A DNA stretch of 64,000 bases from Euzebya rosea (GCF_003073135.1 NZ_PGDQ01000003.1:186001-250000); one strand, 5' to 3'; shown: positions 8,342 through 18,354, numbered from the stretch's first letter. Notes: generated by a model from the letters alone, not told the origin. A program made the numbers and translations.

Positions 8342-9222
8342 TCGTCGGCGACCAGGGGCCGAAGAAGGCGCTGACGATCGCCGGGTTCCTGCTGCCCTCG
8401 TTGCTGCCCCTGGCGTTGTTCACGCTGGGCCCGATGGCGGCGTCCCTGGGCATCAGCTTCCTGGACTGGGACCTGCTGACCTCGCCCGAGTGGCTGGGCA
8501 TCGACAACTACCGCGACCTCCTCGGCGACGCCCAGTTCTGGGCCGCCGTCCGCCACACGTTCTGGTTCCTCGCCCTCTACCTGCCGCTCGTCGTGACGGG
8601 TGGGCTGGGCATCGCGCTCGCCCTGAACACCGGCGTGCGGGCGATCGGGCTGTTGCGGTCGATGTACTTCCTGCCGGTCGTGACGTCCTGGGTGGTCGTG
8701 GCGCTGATGTGGAAGTGGCTGCTCAACCCCTCCACCGGGCTGGTCAACACCGTCCTCGGGTTCGTCGGCATCCAGGGGCCGGGGTGGTGGACCGATCCGA
8801 CGTGGGCGATGCCCGCCGTGGTGATCGCCACGGCCTGGAAGGACCTCGGCTTCGTCATGGTCATCTTCCTCGCGGGCCTCCAGGCGATCCCGGGGGACTA
8901 CTACGAGGCGGCCCTCGTCGACGGTGCCGGCTGGTGGGCGCGTTTCCGGTACATCACGCTGCCGCTGCTGTCGCCCTCGACCTTCTTCGTGCTGACCATC
9001 AGCCTCATCAACGGCTTCCAGGTGTTCGACCAGGTGTTCGTGATGACCGGCGGCGGGCCCGGCGGGTCGACGACCGTGCTGGTCGAGCGGGTCTACACCC
9101 ACGCCTTCCGGTACAGCCAGATGGGCTACGCGGCGGCGATGAGCTGGGTGCTGTTCGCCATCATCATCGGCGTCACCGCGCTGCAGTTCCGCGCGCAGGA
9201 CAGGTGGGTCCACTATGGCTGA
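8338..9222 (+). CDS. Sugar ABC transporter permease (MalF/LacF type)
   Basis: 294 aa inner-membrane permease with six predicted hydrophobic segments and the EAA loop YYEAALVDGAGWWARFRYIT, the site where the ATPase docks. GTG 8338 overlaps the ROK stop and matches the start of homology, without the upstream in-frame extension into that gene. It overlaps the second permease by 8 bp, so the two are translationally coupled. It belongs to the CUT1 family, whose usual substrates are di- and oligosaccharides. Confidence 0.93.
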   Translation: MIVGDQGPKKALTIAGFLLPSLLPLALFTLGPMAASLGISFLDWDLLTSPEWLGIDNYRDLLGDAQFWAAVRHTFWFLALYLPLVVTGGLGIALALNTGVRAIGLLRSMYFLPVVTSWVVVALMWKWLLNPSTGLVNTVLGFVGIQGPGWWTDPTWAMPAVVIATAWKDLGFVMVIFLAGLQAIPGDYYEAALVDGAGWWARFRYITLPLLSPSTFFVLTISLINGFQVFDQVFVMTGGGPGGSTTVLVERVYTHAFRYSQMGYAAAMSWVLFAIIIGVTALQFRAQDRWVHYG

Positions 9223-10141
9223 GTCCTCGCTCGTGGTCGACCGGGCCGAGCTCGACACAGCACCGGCCGCTCGCCCGTCCGCGGCGCCGGTGCGACGGGA
9301 CAGCCGGCACGACCGGCTGCGTCGACGCCGGCAGCTGTCCTCGATCGTCCGCACCGCGCTGATCCTGGCCGGTGCGCTGGTCATGCTGTTCCCCTTCGCG
9401 TGGATGGTCGCGACCTCGCTGACCAACGAGTCCCAGCTGTTCGGCACCCCCCGCCTGATCCCCGACCCGATCGACGCCACCGCCTACCGTCGGGTGGCCG
9501 ACACCTTCCCGCTGTGGCGCTGGATGGCCAACTCCATCGGCGTCGCCGTGGTGTCCACCACGCTCCAGGTCGTCACGAGCGCGATGGCGGCCTACGCCTT
9601 CGCCCGCTTCGAGTTCCGCGGCAAGCACCTGCTGTTCGGGGTGTACCTGGCGACCCTGATGATCCCGCTCCAGGTGCTGATCGTGCCGCTGTTCATCGAG
9701 GTCTCGCGGCTGGGCCTGCAGGACACCTACGTCGCGTTGCTGCTGCCCCTCATCGCCTCCCCGTTCGGGGTGTTCCTCCTCCGGCAGTTCTTCCTCGGCC
9801 TGCCTCCGGAGATCGAGGAAGCCGCCCGCATCGACGGCGCCGGCCACTGGCAGGTGTTCACCCGCATCGTGCTGCCGATGTCCAAGCCGGCCATCGCCAC
9901 CCTCGTGGTGTTCGCGTTCATGGCCGCCTGGAACAGCTTCCTGTGGCCGCTGGTCGTCATCAACTCCGAGCAGCTGATGACCCTGCCGCTCGGGCTGTCG
10001 CAGCTGCACGGCCGCTTCGCCACCGAGTGGAACCTCGTGATGGCCGGCTCGACGATCTCGGTCATCCCGATCGTCGCGCTCTACCTGTTCACCCAGCGAT
10101 ACGTCATCCAGGGCGTCGCCCTGTCCGGCCTGAAGGGCTGA
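9215..10141 (+). CDS. Sugar ABC transporter permease (MalG type)
   Basis: 308 aa. A basic, probably cytoplasmic N-terminus of about 45 residues precedes six hydrophobic segments. The EAA motif is EEAARIDGAGHWQVFTRIVL. It would pair with the upstream MalF-type permease to form the channel. The start lies within the end of the upstream gene (8-bp overlap). No ATP-binding subunit is encoded in the operon, so a shared MsiK/MalK-like ATPase elsewhere is expected. Confidence 0.93.
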   Translation: MAESSLVVDRAELDTAPAARPSAAPVRRDSRHDRLRRRRQLSSIVRTALILAGALVMLFPFAWMVATSLTNESQLFGTPRLIPDPIDATAYRRVADTFPLWRWMANSIGVAVVSTTLQVVTSAMAAYAFARFEFRGKHLLFGVYLATLMIPLQVLIVPLFIEVSRLGLQDTYVALLLPLIASPFGVFLLRQFFLGLPPEIEEAARIDGAGHWQVFTRIVLPMSKPAIATLVVFAFMAAWNSFLWPLVVINSEQLMTLPLGLSQLHGRFATEWNLVMAGSTISVIPIVALYLFTQRYVIQGVALSGLKG

Positions 10142-10200
10142 TGCACGTGACGTCGCTGACCGGACCATCCGCAACCCCCCAACAACGACAAGGAGCCGAC

Positions 10201-11598
10201 ATGGTCACCTCGACCACCACACGACTCGGGCAGCGCCTGCTGACCCTCCTCCTCCTGCTGGCGATGGTGGCCCTGGCCGCCTGCAGCAGCAGCGACAGCG
10301 ACGCCGCCGGCGACGACACCGGCTCGGCCGACAGCGCCGAGACGGCAGATGACGCCGCGGACGACACAGCTGACGACGCCGCCGACGAGTCGGCGGACGA
10401 GGGGGCCGACTCCGACGAGGCGGCGGGGGCGTCCGGGGACGCGGTCGAGCTGACCTACTTCACCTTCTCCGCGGCCCCCGACCACCTCGAGGACCTCGAC
10501 CGGATCATCGCCGGCTTCGAGGAGGAGAACCCCGGCGTCACCATCGAGGTGCAGACCGCCGCCTACGACGACTACTTCACCCAGCTCCAGACCCGCGTCG
10601 CCGGCGGCAGCGCCCCCGACACCTTCGAGCTGAACTACGAGAACTTCGTCACCTACGCCGAGGCCGGCACCCTGATGGACCTCGACGCCACCGTCGGCGA
10701 CGCCGTCGACCCGTCGGTGTTCTACCCGCGCGCCTACGAGGTGTTCGCCCACGACGGCGTCCAGTACGGCCTGCCCGCCACGTTCTCCAACGTCGTGCTC
10801 TTCTACAACGCCGACCTGTTCGACGCCGCCGGCATGGACTACCCGACCGCCGACTGGACCTGGGAGGACGAGCGTGCGGCGGCCGAGGCGCTGACCGACG
10901 CCGACGCCGGTGTCTGGGGCACCTTCCAGCCCGTGTCGTTCTTCGAGTACTTCAAGGTCCTCGCCCAGAACGGCGGGGAGTTCTTCACCGCCGACGGCAG
11001 CGACGTGGCGTTCGACAGCCCCGAGGGCGTCGAGGCCGCCGAGTGGCTGCTGTCCAAGGTCGGCACGATCATGCCGACGGAGGCCGACATGGGCGGGCAG
11101 GACGACGCCGCGATGTTCAAGTCCGGCCAGCTGGCGATGTGGCACAACGGCATCTGGCAGTTCGCCGCGATGGCCGACGCCGACTTCACCTGGGACGTCG
11201 TCGTGGAGCCCGGCAACACCACGGACGCATCCCACTTCTTCGCCAACGCCGTGGTGGCCTCCACCGACACCGAGCACCCCGACGAGGCTGCGGCCTGGCT
11301 GCAGTACATCGCGTCCTCCGACACCGCGGTCCAGACGCGGCTGGAGTCGGACTGGGAGCTGCCCGCCGTCGCCGACGAGTCGCTGTTCGAGCCGTGGCTG
11401 GAGGTGACCCCGCCGGCCAACCGTGCTGCGGTCTTCGAGTCGCTCGACGCCGTCGTCGTGCCGCCGGTCATCGCCCAGCAGGCACAGCTGCAGGACGCCG
11501 TCGACGCGGCGCTGGAGCAGGCCCGCCTGGGACAGATCGACGCGCAGGCCGCCGTCGACCAGGCTGCTGCCGACATCCGAGGGCTGCTGGGATCGTGA
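10201..11598 (+). CDS. Sugar ABC transporter substrate-binding lipoprotein
   Basis: 465 aa. Signal peptide with lipobox LAAC (Cys at about residue 28), then an unusually long Asp/Ala/Glu-rich linker of about 55 residues, then a family-1 solute-binding domain starting near VELTYFTFSAAPDHLEDLDR. The acidic low-complexity linker probably tethers the domain away from the membrane. ATG 10201 follows AAGGAG (10190-10195). The operon context (GH15 and GH31 downstream) suggests an alpha-linked gluco-oligosaccharide ligand. Confidence 0.93.
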   Translation: MVTSTTTRLGQRLLTLLLLLAMVALAACSSSDSDAAGDDTGSADSAETADDAADDTADDAADESADEGADSDEAAGASGDAVELTYFTFSAAPDHLEDLDRIIAGFEEENPGVTIEVQTAAYDDYFTQLQTRVAGGSAPDTFELNYENFVTYAEAGTLMDLDATVGDAVDPSVFYPRAYEVFAHDGVQYGLPATFSNVVLFYNADLFDAAGMDYPTADWTWEDERAAAEALTDADAGVWGTFQPVSFFEYFKVLAQNGGEFFTADGSDVAFDSPEGVEAAEWLLSKVGTIMPTEADMGGQDDAAMFKSGQLAMWHNGIWQFAAMADADFTWDVVVEPGNTTDASHFFANAVVASTDTEHPDEAAAWLQYIASSDTAVQTRLESDWELPAVADESLFEPWLEVTPPANRAAVFESLDAVVVPPVIAQQAQLQDAVDAALEQARLGQIDAQAAVDQAAADIRGLLGS

Positions 11599-12728
11599 GG
11601 AGGACGGTGAGGACCACGACGCCGGCGCTGCGCCGGCTGGTCGAGGACGGCCTGGTCGAGGCGAGCCTTCGGGTCATCGCCGACGGCCAGGCGCCCAGCG
11701 GGGCGTTCGTGGCCTCGCCGACCTTCGCGACCTACGACTACTCGTGGTTCCGTGACGGGGCGTTCATCGCCGATGCTATGAGCCGTCACGGACGCCACGA
11801 CGAGGCCGAGGCGTTCCACCGATGGTGCGCCGGCATCGTCGCCGACCGCCGTGACCGGATCGCCGAGCTGGTGGCCCGGGCACGGCAGGGCGACAAGCCC
11901 GCGCCCGAGGACCATCTGCGGACCAGGTACACCCTCGACGGCCGGGAGGCCGACGGGTTCTGGGAGAACTTCCAGCTGGACGGCTACGGCACCTGGTTGT
12001 GGGCGCTCCACGAACACCACCGGCGGACCGACCGTCCGCTGGCGGTGTCGCTGGACGTCATCGACAGCCTCGTCGAGTACCTGTCCACCTTCTGGGACGA
12101 ACCGTCCTACGACTGGTGGGAGGAGCACATCGAGCACCGTCACGTCTCCACGATGGTCTGCATCTGGGCCGGGCTCGACGCGGTGTCGGGGTGGGACGAG
12201 GTGCCGGTGGACGTGCGTCGGCGCGCGGCCGCTGCTGCCGGTGACATCCGCCAGCGCGTCGAGGCCGACGGGATCGTCGACGGGGCGCTGGTCAAGTGGC
12301 TCGGCAGCGACGCGGTCGATGCGAGCCTGGTCGCCTGCATCGTCCCGCTCGGCTTCCTCGACGTCGACGATCCCGTCGCCCGACGCACGATCGAACGCGT
12401 CGAGGACGAGCTGGCCCCCGCCGGGGTCCACCGCTACCTCGACGACGTCTACTACGGCGGCGGCCAATGGATCCTGCTGGCGGCGTTCCTCGGCTGGTAC
12501 CACGTCCGTGCCGGCCGCCCCGAGCGGGTCGACGAGCTGCTGACGTGGATCGCCGGGACCGCCGACGGGGACGGCCACCTGCCCGAGCAGGTGGCCGAGG
12601 ACCTGCTGCACCCCGACCACCTCGCGGGCTGGGAGGCCAAGTGGGGCCCCAGCGCGAACCCGCTGCTGTGGTCGCATGCGATGCTGCTCAGCGTCGTGGC
12701 CGACCTGCTGGAGACACCGACCCGATGA
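11595..12728 (+). CDS. Glycoside hydrolase family 15 (glucoamylase-like), cytoplasmic
   Basis: 377 aa with an (alpha/alpha)6-barrel signature: YDYSWFRDGAF near the N-terminus, WENFQLDGYGTWLWALHEH in the middle, and LPEQV plus NPLLWSHAML near the C-terminus. The Glu in LPEQV matches the usual catalytic base position. There is no signal peptide, so it would act on imported oligosaccharides, releasing glucose from non-reducing ends. GTG 11595 overlaps the preceding stop; GTG 11607, just after AGGAGG, is an alternative. It overlaps the GH31 gene by 4 bp (ATGA). It is shorter than many family members, which carry an extra N-terminal beta-domain. Confidence 0.87.
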   Translation: MRRTVRTTTPALRRLVEDGLVEASLRVIADGQAPSGAFVASPTFATYDYSWFRDGAFIADAMSRHGRHDEAEAFHRWCAGIVADRRDRIAELVARARQGDKPAPEDHLRTRYTLDGREADGFWENFQLDGYGTWLWALHEHHRRTDRPLAVSLDVIDSLVEYLSTFWDEPSYDWWEEHIEHRHVSTMVCIWAGLDAVSGWDEVPVDVRRRAAAAAGDIRQRVEADGIVDGALVKWLGSDAVDASLVACIVPLGFLDVDDPVARRTIERVEDELAPAGVHRYLDDVYYGGGQWILLAAFLGWYHVRAGRPERVDELLTWIAGTADGDGHLPEQVAEDLLHPDHLAGWEAKWGPSANPLLWSHAMLLSVVADLLETPTR

Positions 12729-14968
12729 CCGCTTCACCCCCCACCCCGGCCATCCGCCACGTCCCCGGGGGACGTGGACATGCCTACCGGCCGTCGCTGG
12801 ACCAGCGCGTGCCCGTCGTCCCCATCGCTGGAGACGTGATCGAGGTTCGTGCGCTCGTCGCCGACGGCCTCGAGGACGTGACCCTCGAGGTCGACCTGGA
12901 TGGTCACGTCGAGGGGATCCCCGCCACCCCGCTGGTGATGGCGGGGGACGACGGCGCCGACGACGACAGTCACCTCGCCGCCGCCGCGGCCGCGGGTGAG
13001 CAGGTCGAGGGCATGCACCCGGTCACCGTCGAGCTCGGGCCGTACGGGCCCGGTCAGCCGGTGGCCTACCGCTGGATGGCGGCCGACCAGGCCACCGAGT
13101 GGTTCGCCCTCGAGGTCGGCGTGTGGCTGCCCACCGGTGACGTGATGCGCATCCAGGGGCCCGAGGGGGCCGAGCACCTCGTCGACGACTTCGCCACCGA
13201 GGTCCTCGTCGCCGAGGGACGGCCCGTCCGTGCCCGCTTCGCCCTGCAGCTCGGCGACGACGACCACGTCATCGGACTGGGGGAACGGTTCCACGCCCTG
13301 GATCACCGTGGCCGGTCAATCGACACCGTCGTCTTCGAGCAGTACAAGGGCCAGGGGGAACGGACCTACCTGCCGGTCCCGTTCGGCCTGGTCGTCGGCG
13401 GGTCGGTCAGCTGGGGGTTCCACGTCGACACGACCCGGCGGTGCTGGTTCGACGTCGCCGCCAGCCAGGACGACCTGCTGGTCGTCGAGGTCGAGCTGGA
13501 TCCGGACGACCCCGCGGTCGACCTGTCGCTGTACCTGGGGGAACCCGCGGAGGTCATCAGCGCCTTCCTCGACGACACCGCTCGCCCGGGACGGGTGCCC
13601 AGCTGGGTGTTCCGGCCGTGGGCGTCCGGCAACGAGTGGAACACCCAGGCGAGGGTCGAGGCCGAGGTGGCGCGCAGCCACGACGAGGGCATCCCCATCG
13701 GGGTCATCGTGATCGAGGCCTGGGCCGACGAGGCGACCTTCACCGCGTTCCGGGACGCCCGCTACACCCCGCGGGCAGACGGCACGGCGTTCGGGCTGGC
13801 CGACTTCGAGTTCCCCGCCGGCGGGGCGTGGCCTGACCCGGTCGGCATGGTCCGCCGCCTCCACGAGCAGGGCACGAAGGTGCTGCTGTGGCAGATCCCC
13901 GTGCTGCCCGTCGACGTCCCCGAGGACCGCCTCGGCAGCGAGCAGCTGGCCCACGACCGTGACGTGCTGGTCGACAACGGCTGGGCCGTGCAGGAGGCCG
14001 ACGGGACGCCGTACCACAACCGTGGCTGGTGGTTCCCCGGGGCGCTCCTGCCCGACTTCACCTCGCGCGAGGCCACCGACTGGTGGCTGTCGCGTCGGCG
14101 CTACCTGCTGGAGGAGGTCGGCGTCGACGGCTTCAAGACCGACGGCGGCGAGCACGCCTGGGGCGACGAGTTGCGGTACGCCGACGGGACCCGCGGGGAC
14201 GAGACCAACAACCGCTTCGCCAACCTCTACGCCGAGGCCTATCACCGGCTGCTGGCCGCGACCGGGACCGACGGGGTGACGTTCTCGCGTGCCGGGTTCA
14301 CCGGCGCCGGGGCCTTCCCCTGCCACTGGGCGGGTGACGAGGACTCGACGTGGGAGGCCTACCGTGCCTCCATCACCGCCGGGCTGTCGGCCGGCGTGTC
14401 CGGGGTGTTCGCCTGGGGCTTCGACCACGGCGGCTTCTCCGGCGAGATCCCCGACCCCGAGCTGTACCTGCGCTCGGCGGCCATGGCGATGCTCTGCCCG
14501 ATCATGCAGTACCACTCGGAGTACAACCACCACCGGTCGCCGTCACGGGACCGGACGCCGTGGAACATCGCCGAACGCCACGGTGATCCCTCGGTGGTGT
14601 CGACCTATCGACGGTTCACCGAGATCCGCGAACGCCTCGTCGACTACCTCGACGAGCAGTACCACGCTGGCCTGGAGTCGGGGCTGCCGCTGATGCGTCC
14701 GCTCGCGCTCGGCTGGCCGACCGACCAGCGCATCTGGGACCACCCCCACCAGTACCTGCTCGGCGACGACCTGCTGGTGGCTCCGGTCACCGAGCCCGGG
14801 GTGGAGGAGTGGCGGGTCTACCTCCCCGCAGGGGCGTGGCTCGACGCGTGGGACGGCACACCGCACGTCGGCGGGGACGTCGTGACCGTGCCTGCCCCGC
14901 TGGATCGCATCCCGGCGTTCGTGCCCGACACCGACGCCGGCCGACGGGTGGCGGCGCTGCTGCGCTGA
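12725..14968 (+). CDS. Glycoside hydrolase family 31 alpha-glucosidase/alpha-xylosidase
   Basis: 747 aa. The N-terminal beta-sandwich is followed by a TIM barrel. The nucleophile is Asp473 in DGFKTDGGE, and the acid/base is probably Asp538 in GDEDSTW. HRSPSRDRTPWNIAE lies at the barrel end. There is no signal peptide. As last gene of the ROK-ABC-GH15-GH31 operon it should finish hydrolysis of the imported alpha-glycoside; GH31 covers alpha-1,4/1,6-glucosidase, alpha-xylosidase and sulfoquinovosidase activities, so the exact linkage is open. Start ATG 12725 overlaps the GH15 stop. Confidence 0.92.
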   Translation: MTASPPTPAIRHVPGGRGHAYRPSLDQRVPVVPIAGDVIEVRALVADGLEDVTLEVDLDGHVEGIPATPLVMAGDDGADDDSHLAAAAAAGEQVEGMHPVTVELGPYGPGQPVAYRWMAADQATEWFALEVGVWLPTGDVMRIQGPEGAEHLVDDFATEVLVAEGRPVRARFALQLGDDDHVIGLGERFHALDHRGRSIDTVVFEQYKGQGERTYLPVPFGLVVGGSVSWGFHVDTTRRCWFDVAASQDDLLVVEVELDPDDPAVDLSLYLGEPAEVISAFLDDTARPGRVPSWVFRPWASGNEWNTQARVEAEVARSHDEGIPIGVIVIEAWADEATFTAFRDARYTPRADGTAFGLADFEFPAGGAWPDPVGMVRRLHEQGTKVLLWQIPVLPVDVPEDRLGSEQLAHDRDVLVDNGWAVQEADGTPYHNRGWWFPGALLPDFTSREATDWWLSRRRYLLEEVGVDGFKTDGGEHAWGDELRYADGTRGDETNNRFANLYAEAYHRLLAATGTDGVTFSRAGFTGAGAFPCHWAGDEDSTWEAYRASITAGLSAGVSGVFAWGFDHGGFSGEIPDPELYLRSAAMAMLCPIMQYHSEYNHHRSPSRDRTPWNIAERHGDPSVVSTYRRFTEIRERLVDYLDEQYHAGLESGLPLMRPLALGWPTDQRIWDHPHQYLLGDDLLVAPVTEPGVEEWRVYLPAGAWLDAWDGTPHVGGDVVTVPAPLDRIPAFVPDTDAGRRVAALLR

Positions 14969-15041
14969 GACCGGGGTTGCTCCACGAGAACCGAGCGATG
15001 CCCGGGCAGGAAACGGGCGGCGTGTCGTCGAACCCTGTCCC

Positions 15042-16943
15042 ATGACCTTCCTGTCCCGTCGTGACCTGCTTCGTTACTCCGGCGCCGGTGCCGCTTCGCT
15101 GACCGCCGGCCGCACCCTGTTCGCCGCCGCGCCTGCCGCGGCGTCGCCCGCCGCCGTTTCCTCCGCTGGAGGGGCCTCCTCCTCCGCCGGCGCGGTGCTG
15201 GCGCACCTGCGGCCGACGACGGCGGCGCAGAAGGCCCTGATGGCCCACCTGGACGACACCCACACCACGTTCGACGACGGCACCGTCGAGGTGCTGCTGT
15301 GGGACGGCGACGAGGCGCGGCTGGACGCGGTCGGGATGGACTACGAGCTGGTCCCGGCGTCGTCGGACGCGGCGTCCGTCCGGCCCGCCGGGCTGCGGCC
15401 CCAGCCGGGGGAGACCGACGGCGAGTACCGGCTCGGCTCCGCGGTGTACGAGGCCGAGCTGAAGGCGCTGGCCGAGGAGCACCGCCCCTCCGGTCGGGTG
15501 CGGCTGCTGGAGATGCCGACGAAGTCGCTGCTCGGCAGGACCGTCTACGGCCTGGAGATCGCCACCGACGTCGCCAACGACGACGGGCGCCCGGTGGTCA
15601 TGCACGACGGCATGCACCACTGCCGTGAGTGGCCGGCCGGCGAGATGCCGATGATGTGGGCCCACGAGCTGCTGGAGAACTACGGCAGCGACCCCGTCAT
15701 CACCTCGATCGTCGACAACGCGCGCACGATCATCCTCCCGCTGGTCAACCCCGACGGGTTCGACCGGACGGTCGAGGCGGCCGCGCTGACCGGCCAGACC
15801 AGCGACAACAACCTGATCAACGGCTTCCCGCAGGCGCTCCTCGGCAAGGGCGACATGTGGCGCAAGAACGTTCGTGCGCTCAGCAACGAAGGGCCGCTGG
15901 AGCCCACGGGACCGATCGTCGGTGGCTCGCCCGTCGGCGCGTCCCAGCCGGACGCCTACGGCATCGACCTGAACCGCAACTACCCGTTCCACTGGGGCGA
16001 CGAGTCCGGCTCGTCCTCGGTCCCGGAGAGCCAGACCTACCGCGGGACACAGCCGTTCAGCGAGCCCGAGACCCACAACGTCCGTGACCTCGCCCTGGCA
16101 CACCTGCCCATCACCCACATCACCCACCACACGTCGGGCCAGCAGATGTTGATCCCGTGGGGTCGTGAGCCCCGCGAGATCCGCAGCCCCGACTGGCCGC
16201 ACATGTCGCGCATCGCCCGTGAGATGCGTGACGGGTACACCCACGAGGGGACGTTCTACGACGGCAACGGCTACGACCCGATCCAGGCGTTCAACCTGTA
16301 CCCGACGTCGGGGACGAGCCGTGACTACGGCCACGCGGCGACCCGGACGATCATCTACACCTTCGAGCACGGCACGGAGTTCCACGGGCCGTACGCCTCC
16401 ACGATCCCGGCCATGTACGAGCAGAACCGCGGCGCGTTCATCCGCCACTCGCTGGCGGCGCTGGAGCCCGGGGTGCAGGCGCGCATCACCGGGGAGGGGC
16501 CTGCCGGCGGCACCGTCGAGGTGTACAAGGCGTTCCAGACCCCGACCAACCTCCAGCTGTCGGGCACCCCGGTGATCTCCGTCGGTGGCCTGCCGACGGT
16601 GCAGGACCCGACCGGGGACGCGCTGCGGCCGACGCTGGTGGACGAGGAGCTCCGTCGCACGGTGCGGATCGGCGACGACGGGACGTTCGACCTGCGCGTG
16701 CCCCCGTCGAGCCGCCCGTACCTGCTCAACGAGAAGCAGCTGGACGACTTCGAGGTCGGTGACACCGAGCCCTACACCGTCACCGTGCGGGACGCTGACG
16801 GCGTCGTGCAGTACGAGTCGCTGGTCACCATCGAGCGCGGGTTCCACGCCGAGATCGGGCCCGACGTGCCGTCGGTGGTTCTCACCGGTGTGATCGACAC
16901 CAGCCCCACGCCGGGTGTGTGGCCGGTGCCCGCTCCGGACTAG
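15042..16943 (+). CDS. Tat-exported M14 zinc carboxypeptidase
   Basis: 633 aa. Twin-arginine signal SRRDLL (5-10) with a hydrophobic stretch and Ala-rich cleavage region. The zinc ligands are in HDGMHHCREWPAGE (about 188-201) and in HITHHTSGQQ (about 358-367). The substrate-binding DLNRNYPFHWGD is at about 308-319, and the catalytic Glu is in FEHGTEFHG (about 441-449). A C-terminal beta-rich domain of about 150 residues follows. It is probably a secreted peptidase or peptidoglycan-peptide carboxypeptidase. No good ribosome site precedes ATG 15042. It is 73 bp after the GH31 gene but functionally unrelated. Confidence 0.9.
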   Translation: MTFLSRRDLLRYSGAGAASLTAGRTLFAAAPAAASPAAVSSAGGASSSAGAVLAHLRPTTAAQKALMAHLDDTHTTFDDGTVEVLLWDGDEARLDAVGMDYELVPASSDAASVRPAGLRPQPGETDGEYRLGSAVYEAELKALAEEHRPSGRVRLLEMPTKSLLGRTVYGLEIATDVANDDGRPVVMHDGMHHCREWPAGEMPMMWAHELLENYGSDPVITSIVDNARTIILPLVNPDGFDRTVEAAALTGQTSDNNLINGFPQALLGKGDMWRKNVRALSNEGPLEPTGPIVGGSPVGASQPDAYGIDLNRNYPFHWGDESGSSSVPESQTYRGTQPFSEPETHNVRDLALAHLPITHITHHTSGQQMLIPWGREPREIRSPDWPHMSRIAREMRDGYTHEGTFYDGNGYDPIQAFNLYPTSGTSRDYGHAATRTIIYTFEHGTEFHGPYASTIPAMYEQNRGAFIRHSLAALEPGVQARITGEGPAGGTVEVYKAFQTPTNLQLSGTPVISVGGLPTVQDPTGDALRPTLVDEELRRTVRIGDDGTFDLRVPPSSRPYLLNEKQLDDFEVGDTEPYTVTVRDADGVVQYESLVTIERGFHAEIGPDVPSVVLTGVIDTSPTPGVWPVPAPD

Positions 16944-17019
16944 GCGACGGTCGGCGGTCGCGTCGGTACGCCTTGTGGTGACCCGCGATTCCGGATCGCG
17001 TGGGTCGGAGCGCTCGCGT

Positions 17020-18354
17020 TCAGCCCAGCTCGTGGCGAACCGCGACCATCCACTGCTGCAGCACGCTGATCTCGTAGTCGAGAGCCCCGCGTTCCCCGTG
17101 GCCGACCACGATCATGCGGTTTCCCGGTAGCGGGACCAGCATCCGGCCGGTCGCGACCGGGTTGGTGAAGGCTGCAGTGACCCCGTCAAGATCGACTGCG
17201 CCGGATCCGGCGGCGACGGCGTCGGCCACGACCTGATCGGCCGTCGTGTGGGCCGCGAGGTCGAGCTGGTGGACGAGGATGGTCAGGCCGTCCGTCCCGA
17301 AGGTCCGACCACTCGGGTCGGCCGTGGGCATCTCCGAGTACCCATCGGGGAGGCCCGCCACGAGCGCCTGCGCGACCTCGGGGTCGATCGCGGTCTGCAT
17401 CCTGCCGAGCGCTGCATCCAGGGCGGCTGAGGCGTCCACACCCTGGTCCCGGGATGCCTCGCACGGGGGGATGACCAGTGTCTGCGCCACCTGCAGCGGA
17501 GTCCGGTCGGTGATGCCGTTGGCGTCGGCGATCGGGCCGAACCGCAACGGGTCTCCGTAGACCGCATGGGCGATGCTGGAGAGGCTGTCCCCGGGCTGCA
17601 CGACGTAGGTGCGTTCCTCAACGGGGCCCGCGGGGCAGCCGACCGGGCTCGACGTCGCAGGTGGCCCGTCGGGAGCCATCGTCACCACGTTGCTGGGCTC
17701 GGATCGGGTGAGGGCCGTCTCTGCGAGGGTCTGCAGCCGCAGCTCGCTGCCGATGGCCCCCGCGATCGTGTCGACCACCTCGTGCTCGGCGTTGAGGGCG
17801 AACCAGACGGGCAACGCCTCGATCGGTGCCCAGAACATCGAGTCCAACGCGTCCCGACCGAGCACCATCGTCGGCATTGCCAGTCCGGCGTCGGCCAGGG
17901 CCTTTCGGGATCCATCCTCTTCGGCATCGACGGCCAGCCCGATGATCTGCACATCGAGGTCGGCGGCCGCCAGGAGCGCCAGGTCGTCCAGGCAGGGTTC
18001 GCACCAGTCAGCCCACGCGTAGAGGATCAGCGGCTCACCCGCGAAGTCCGTGATCGCGAGTTCGTCGCCGGCCAGCGTGGTCCCCCTGAGGCTGTCGGCC
18101 GGCGGGGGGATCGCGGTCGTACCGGCGGTCGGCGTTGTGCCGACTGACACGTCAGGTGCCGGTGTACCGACGAGACTCGTGATCACGAGACCCACGAAAA
18201 GGACGCCCGTGCTGGCGGCCACACTGCCGACGACCCGCCGGGCACGCCGTTGCTGGACGGAGCGAATTCGGGCCGCACGCCGTTGGATCTCGTCCATGTC
18301 CAGCTCGTCGACCCCGGGCGCCGACTCCAGGATTGCAGTACGAACATCAGTCAT
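17020..18354 (-). CDS. Membrane protein: anti-sigma-like N-terminus, TlpA-like redoxin and LysM
   Basis: 444 aa. A charged cytoplasmic N-terminus (1-40) precedes one membrane helix (42-62). An outer thioredoxin/TlpA-like domain has active site WCEPC (Cys118, Cys121), and a LysM peptidoglycan-binding module (about 249-297) begins TYVVQPGDSLSSIAHAVYGD. About 145 further residues show no domain I recognise. It overlaps the ECF sigma gene by 8 bp, the usual place of an anti-sigma factor, so I infer a membrane-bound regulator or effector that senses wall or redox state. No anti-sigma zinc finger is present; function is not established. Confidence 0.8.
   Translation of the reverse strand: MTDVRTAILESAPGVDELDMDEIQRRAARIRSVQQRRARRVVGSVAASTGVLFVGLVITSLVGTPAPDVSVGTTPTAGTTAIPPPADSLRGTTLAGDELAITDFAGEPLILYAWADWCEPCLDDLALLAAADLDVQIIGLAVDAEEDGSRKALADAGLAMPTMVLGRDALDSMFWAPIEALPVWFALNAEHEVVDTIAGAIGSELRLQTLAETALTRSEPSNVVTMAPDGPPATSSPVGCPAGPVEERTYVVQPGDSLSSIAHAVYGDPLRFGPIADANGITDRTPLQVAQTLVIPPCEASRDQGVDASAALDAALGRMQTAIDPEVAQALVAGLPDGYSEMPTADPSGRTFGTDGLTILVHQLDLAAHTTADQVVADAVAAGSGAVDLDGVTAAFTNPVATGRMLVPLPGNRMIVVGHGERGALDYEISVLQQWMVAVRHELG

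Noticed and set aside
16979-17006. Hairpin between carboxypeptidase and TlpA-LysM genes as a terminator
   Set aside because: Two 5-bp stem pieces with a bulge and no T run; too weak to call.
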